Assembly: GCA_938023075.1 (NCBI GenBank)
Contig: CALHDG010000091.1
Location: 1-41,094 of the forward strand
Direction of reading: 5' to 3'
DNA from: an uncultured Chitinophagales bacterium
Lineage (GTDB): Bacteria > Bacteroidota > Bacteroidia > Chitinophagales > JAHDHT01
Length of the DNA stretch: 41,094 nucleotides
Shown: positions 40,857-41,094 of the stretch, piece by piece
How positions within the stretch are numbered: the stretch's first letter is position 1
Layout of the letters: each line of letters starts with the position of its first letter
The notes under the pieces: model-generated
What the model was told of the DNA's origin: nothing
The model's input: only the letters and a program-made list of their open reading frames with translations
Database searches by the model: none
Program-made: the position numbers and the translations under genes

Positions 40857-41094
40857 ATGGAGTTAGCAGAAGATACAATAACGACAACACCTAATACAAG
40901 CAATTACTATAACTGGAAAAGATATTGGCTGCCCAGTAATATAAGTAAGCCCGATATGGATTTCGATGATTTTATGAGTCCAAGAGCAGGTTATTTTAAT
41001 GGAGATTTAAAAACTTACGATGATCTTTCAAATATAAATTACTTACTGTTGGTTGGCGAACCAGGAATGGGTAAAACTAAATTTTGTGGACAAA
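40857..41094 (+). CDS. N-terminal part of a P-loop NTPase (STAND/NACHT-like), cut by the window end
   Basis: Seventy-nine codons are visible. After a short polar start comes YYNWKRYWLPSNISKPD, then MSPRAGYFNGDLKTYDD and LSNINYLLLVGEPGMGKTKF, whose GEPGMGKT is a Walker A loop at about 68-75. From memory, this order (an RYW-P-type opening, a short linker, then LLLVGEPGxGKT) resembles the N termini of large NACHT-type or related STAND ATPases, some of which act in antiviral defence. The rest lies outside the window, so the family call is tentative. It diverges from the higBA operon and follows an exact -7 promoter box. Confidence 0.7.
   Translation, partial: MELAEDTITTTPNTSNYYNWKRYWLPSNISKPDMDFDDFMSPRAGYFNGDLKTYDDLSNINYLLLVGEPGMGKTKFCGQ

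Overview
The window looks like a chromosomal segment of a Bacteroidota bacterium, probably of the Chitinophagia/Sphingobacteriia type. Signs of this are low GC, the tig-clpP-clpX order, a short primary sigma factor of the Bacteroidota kind, a START-like domain protein, secreted proteins with a type IX secretion (T9SS) tail or a related C-terminal module, and promoter -7 boxes fitting TAnnTTTG. The best promoters (for rpoD and for the M48 peptidase) have a TTG exactly 20 bp upstream of that box. Several genes start with TTG or GTG.

Layout. 1-4.3 kb: a lipoprotein, a membrane-anchored endonuclease/exonuclease/phosphatase (EEP) protein, a sulfotransferase-like protein and an unrecognised kinase-fold protein. 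4.3-7.1 kb: an S4 RNA-binding protein, a composite repeat element and a CbxX-type AAA+ ATPase. 7.4-12.6 kb (minus strand): a secreted M43 metallopeptidase, a large DNA palindrome, a CAT-like acetyltransferase, and an acyltransferase-3/small membrane protein pair. 12.6-16.7 kb: a PIN toxin-antitoxin pair, YbaB, PurN and an M48 peptidase. 16.8-20.4 kb: tRNA-Leu(UAG), then tig, clpP and clpX. 20.8-31.3 kb: a lipoprotein, a second EEP protein, a START-like protein, rpoD, an epimerase, a CPBP-like membrane protein lacking its catalytic Glu, ffh, a TlpA-like protein, lptB and recJ. 31.5-37.3 kb: a four-repeat T9SS protein, psuG and clpC. 37.4-41.1 kb: an accessory zone with a mobile repeat element, a deleted HigA-ImmA paralogue, a decayed PIN toxin-antitoxin pair, an intact higB/higA-ImmA module, and the first 79 codons of a P-loop NTPase that resembles large STAND/NACHT-type proteins.

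The most interesting material is non-coding. A structured element occurs three times (near 4.9, 27.85 and 37.6 kb). Its boxes are constant while the stem sequence changes with pairing kept, which implies selection on structure. Two of the three copies sit inside a larger cassette bounded by GACAAG...CTTGTC inverted ends, and the copy at 37.5 kb has a perfect 8-bp flanking duplication, so it appears mobile. A separate REP-like palindrome family occurs inside the first cassette and again between higB and higA.

Housekeeping proteolysis is well represented (ClpP, ClpX, ClpC, trigger factor), next to protein targeting (Ffh) and envelope building (LptB). The right end looks like the edge of a defence or toxin-antitoxin island with clear gene decay.
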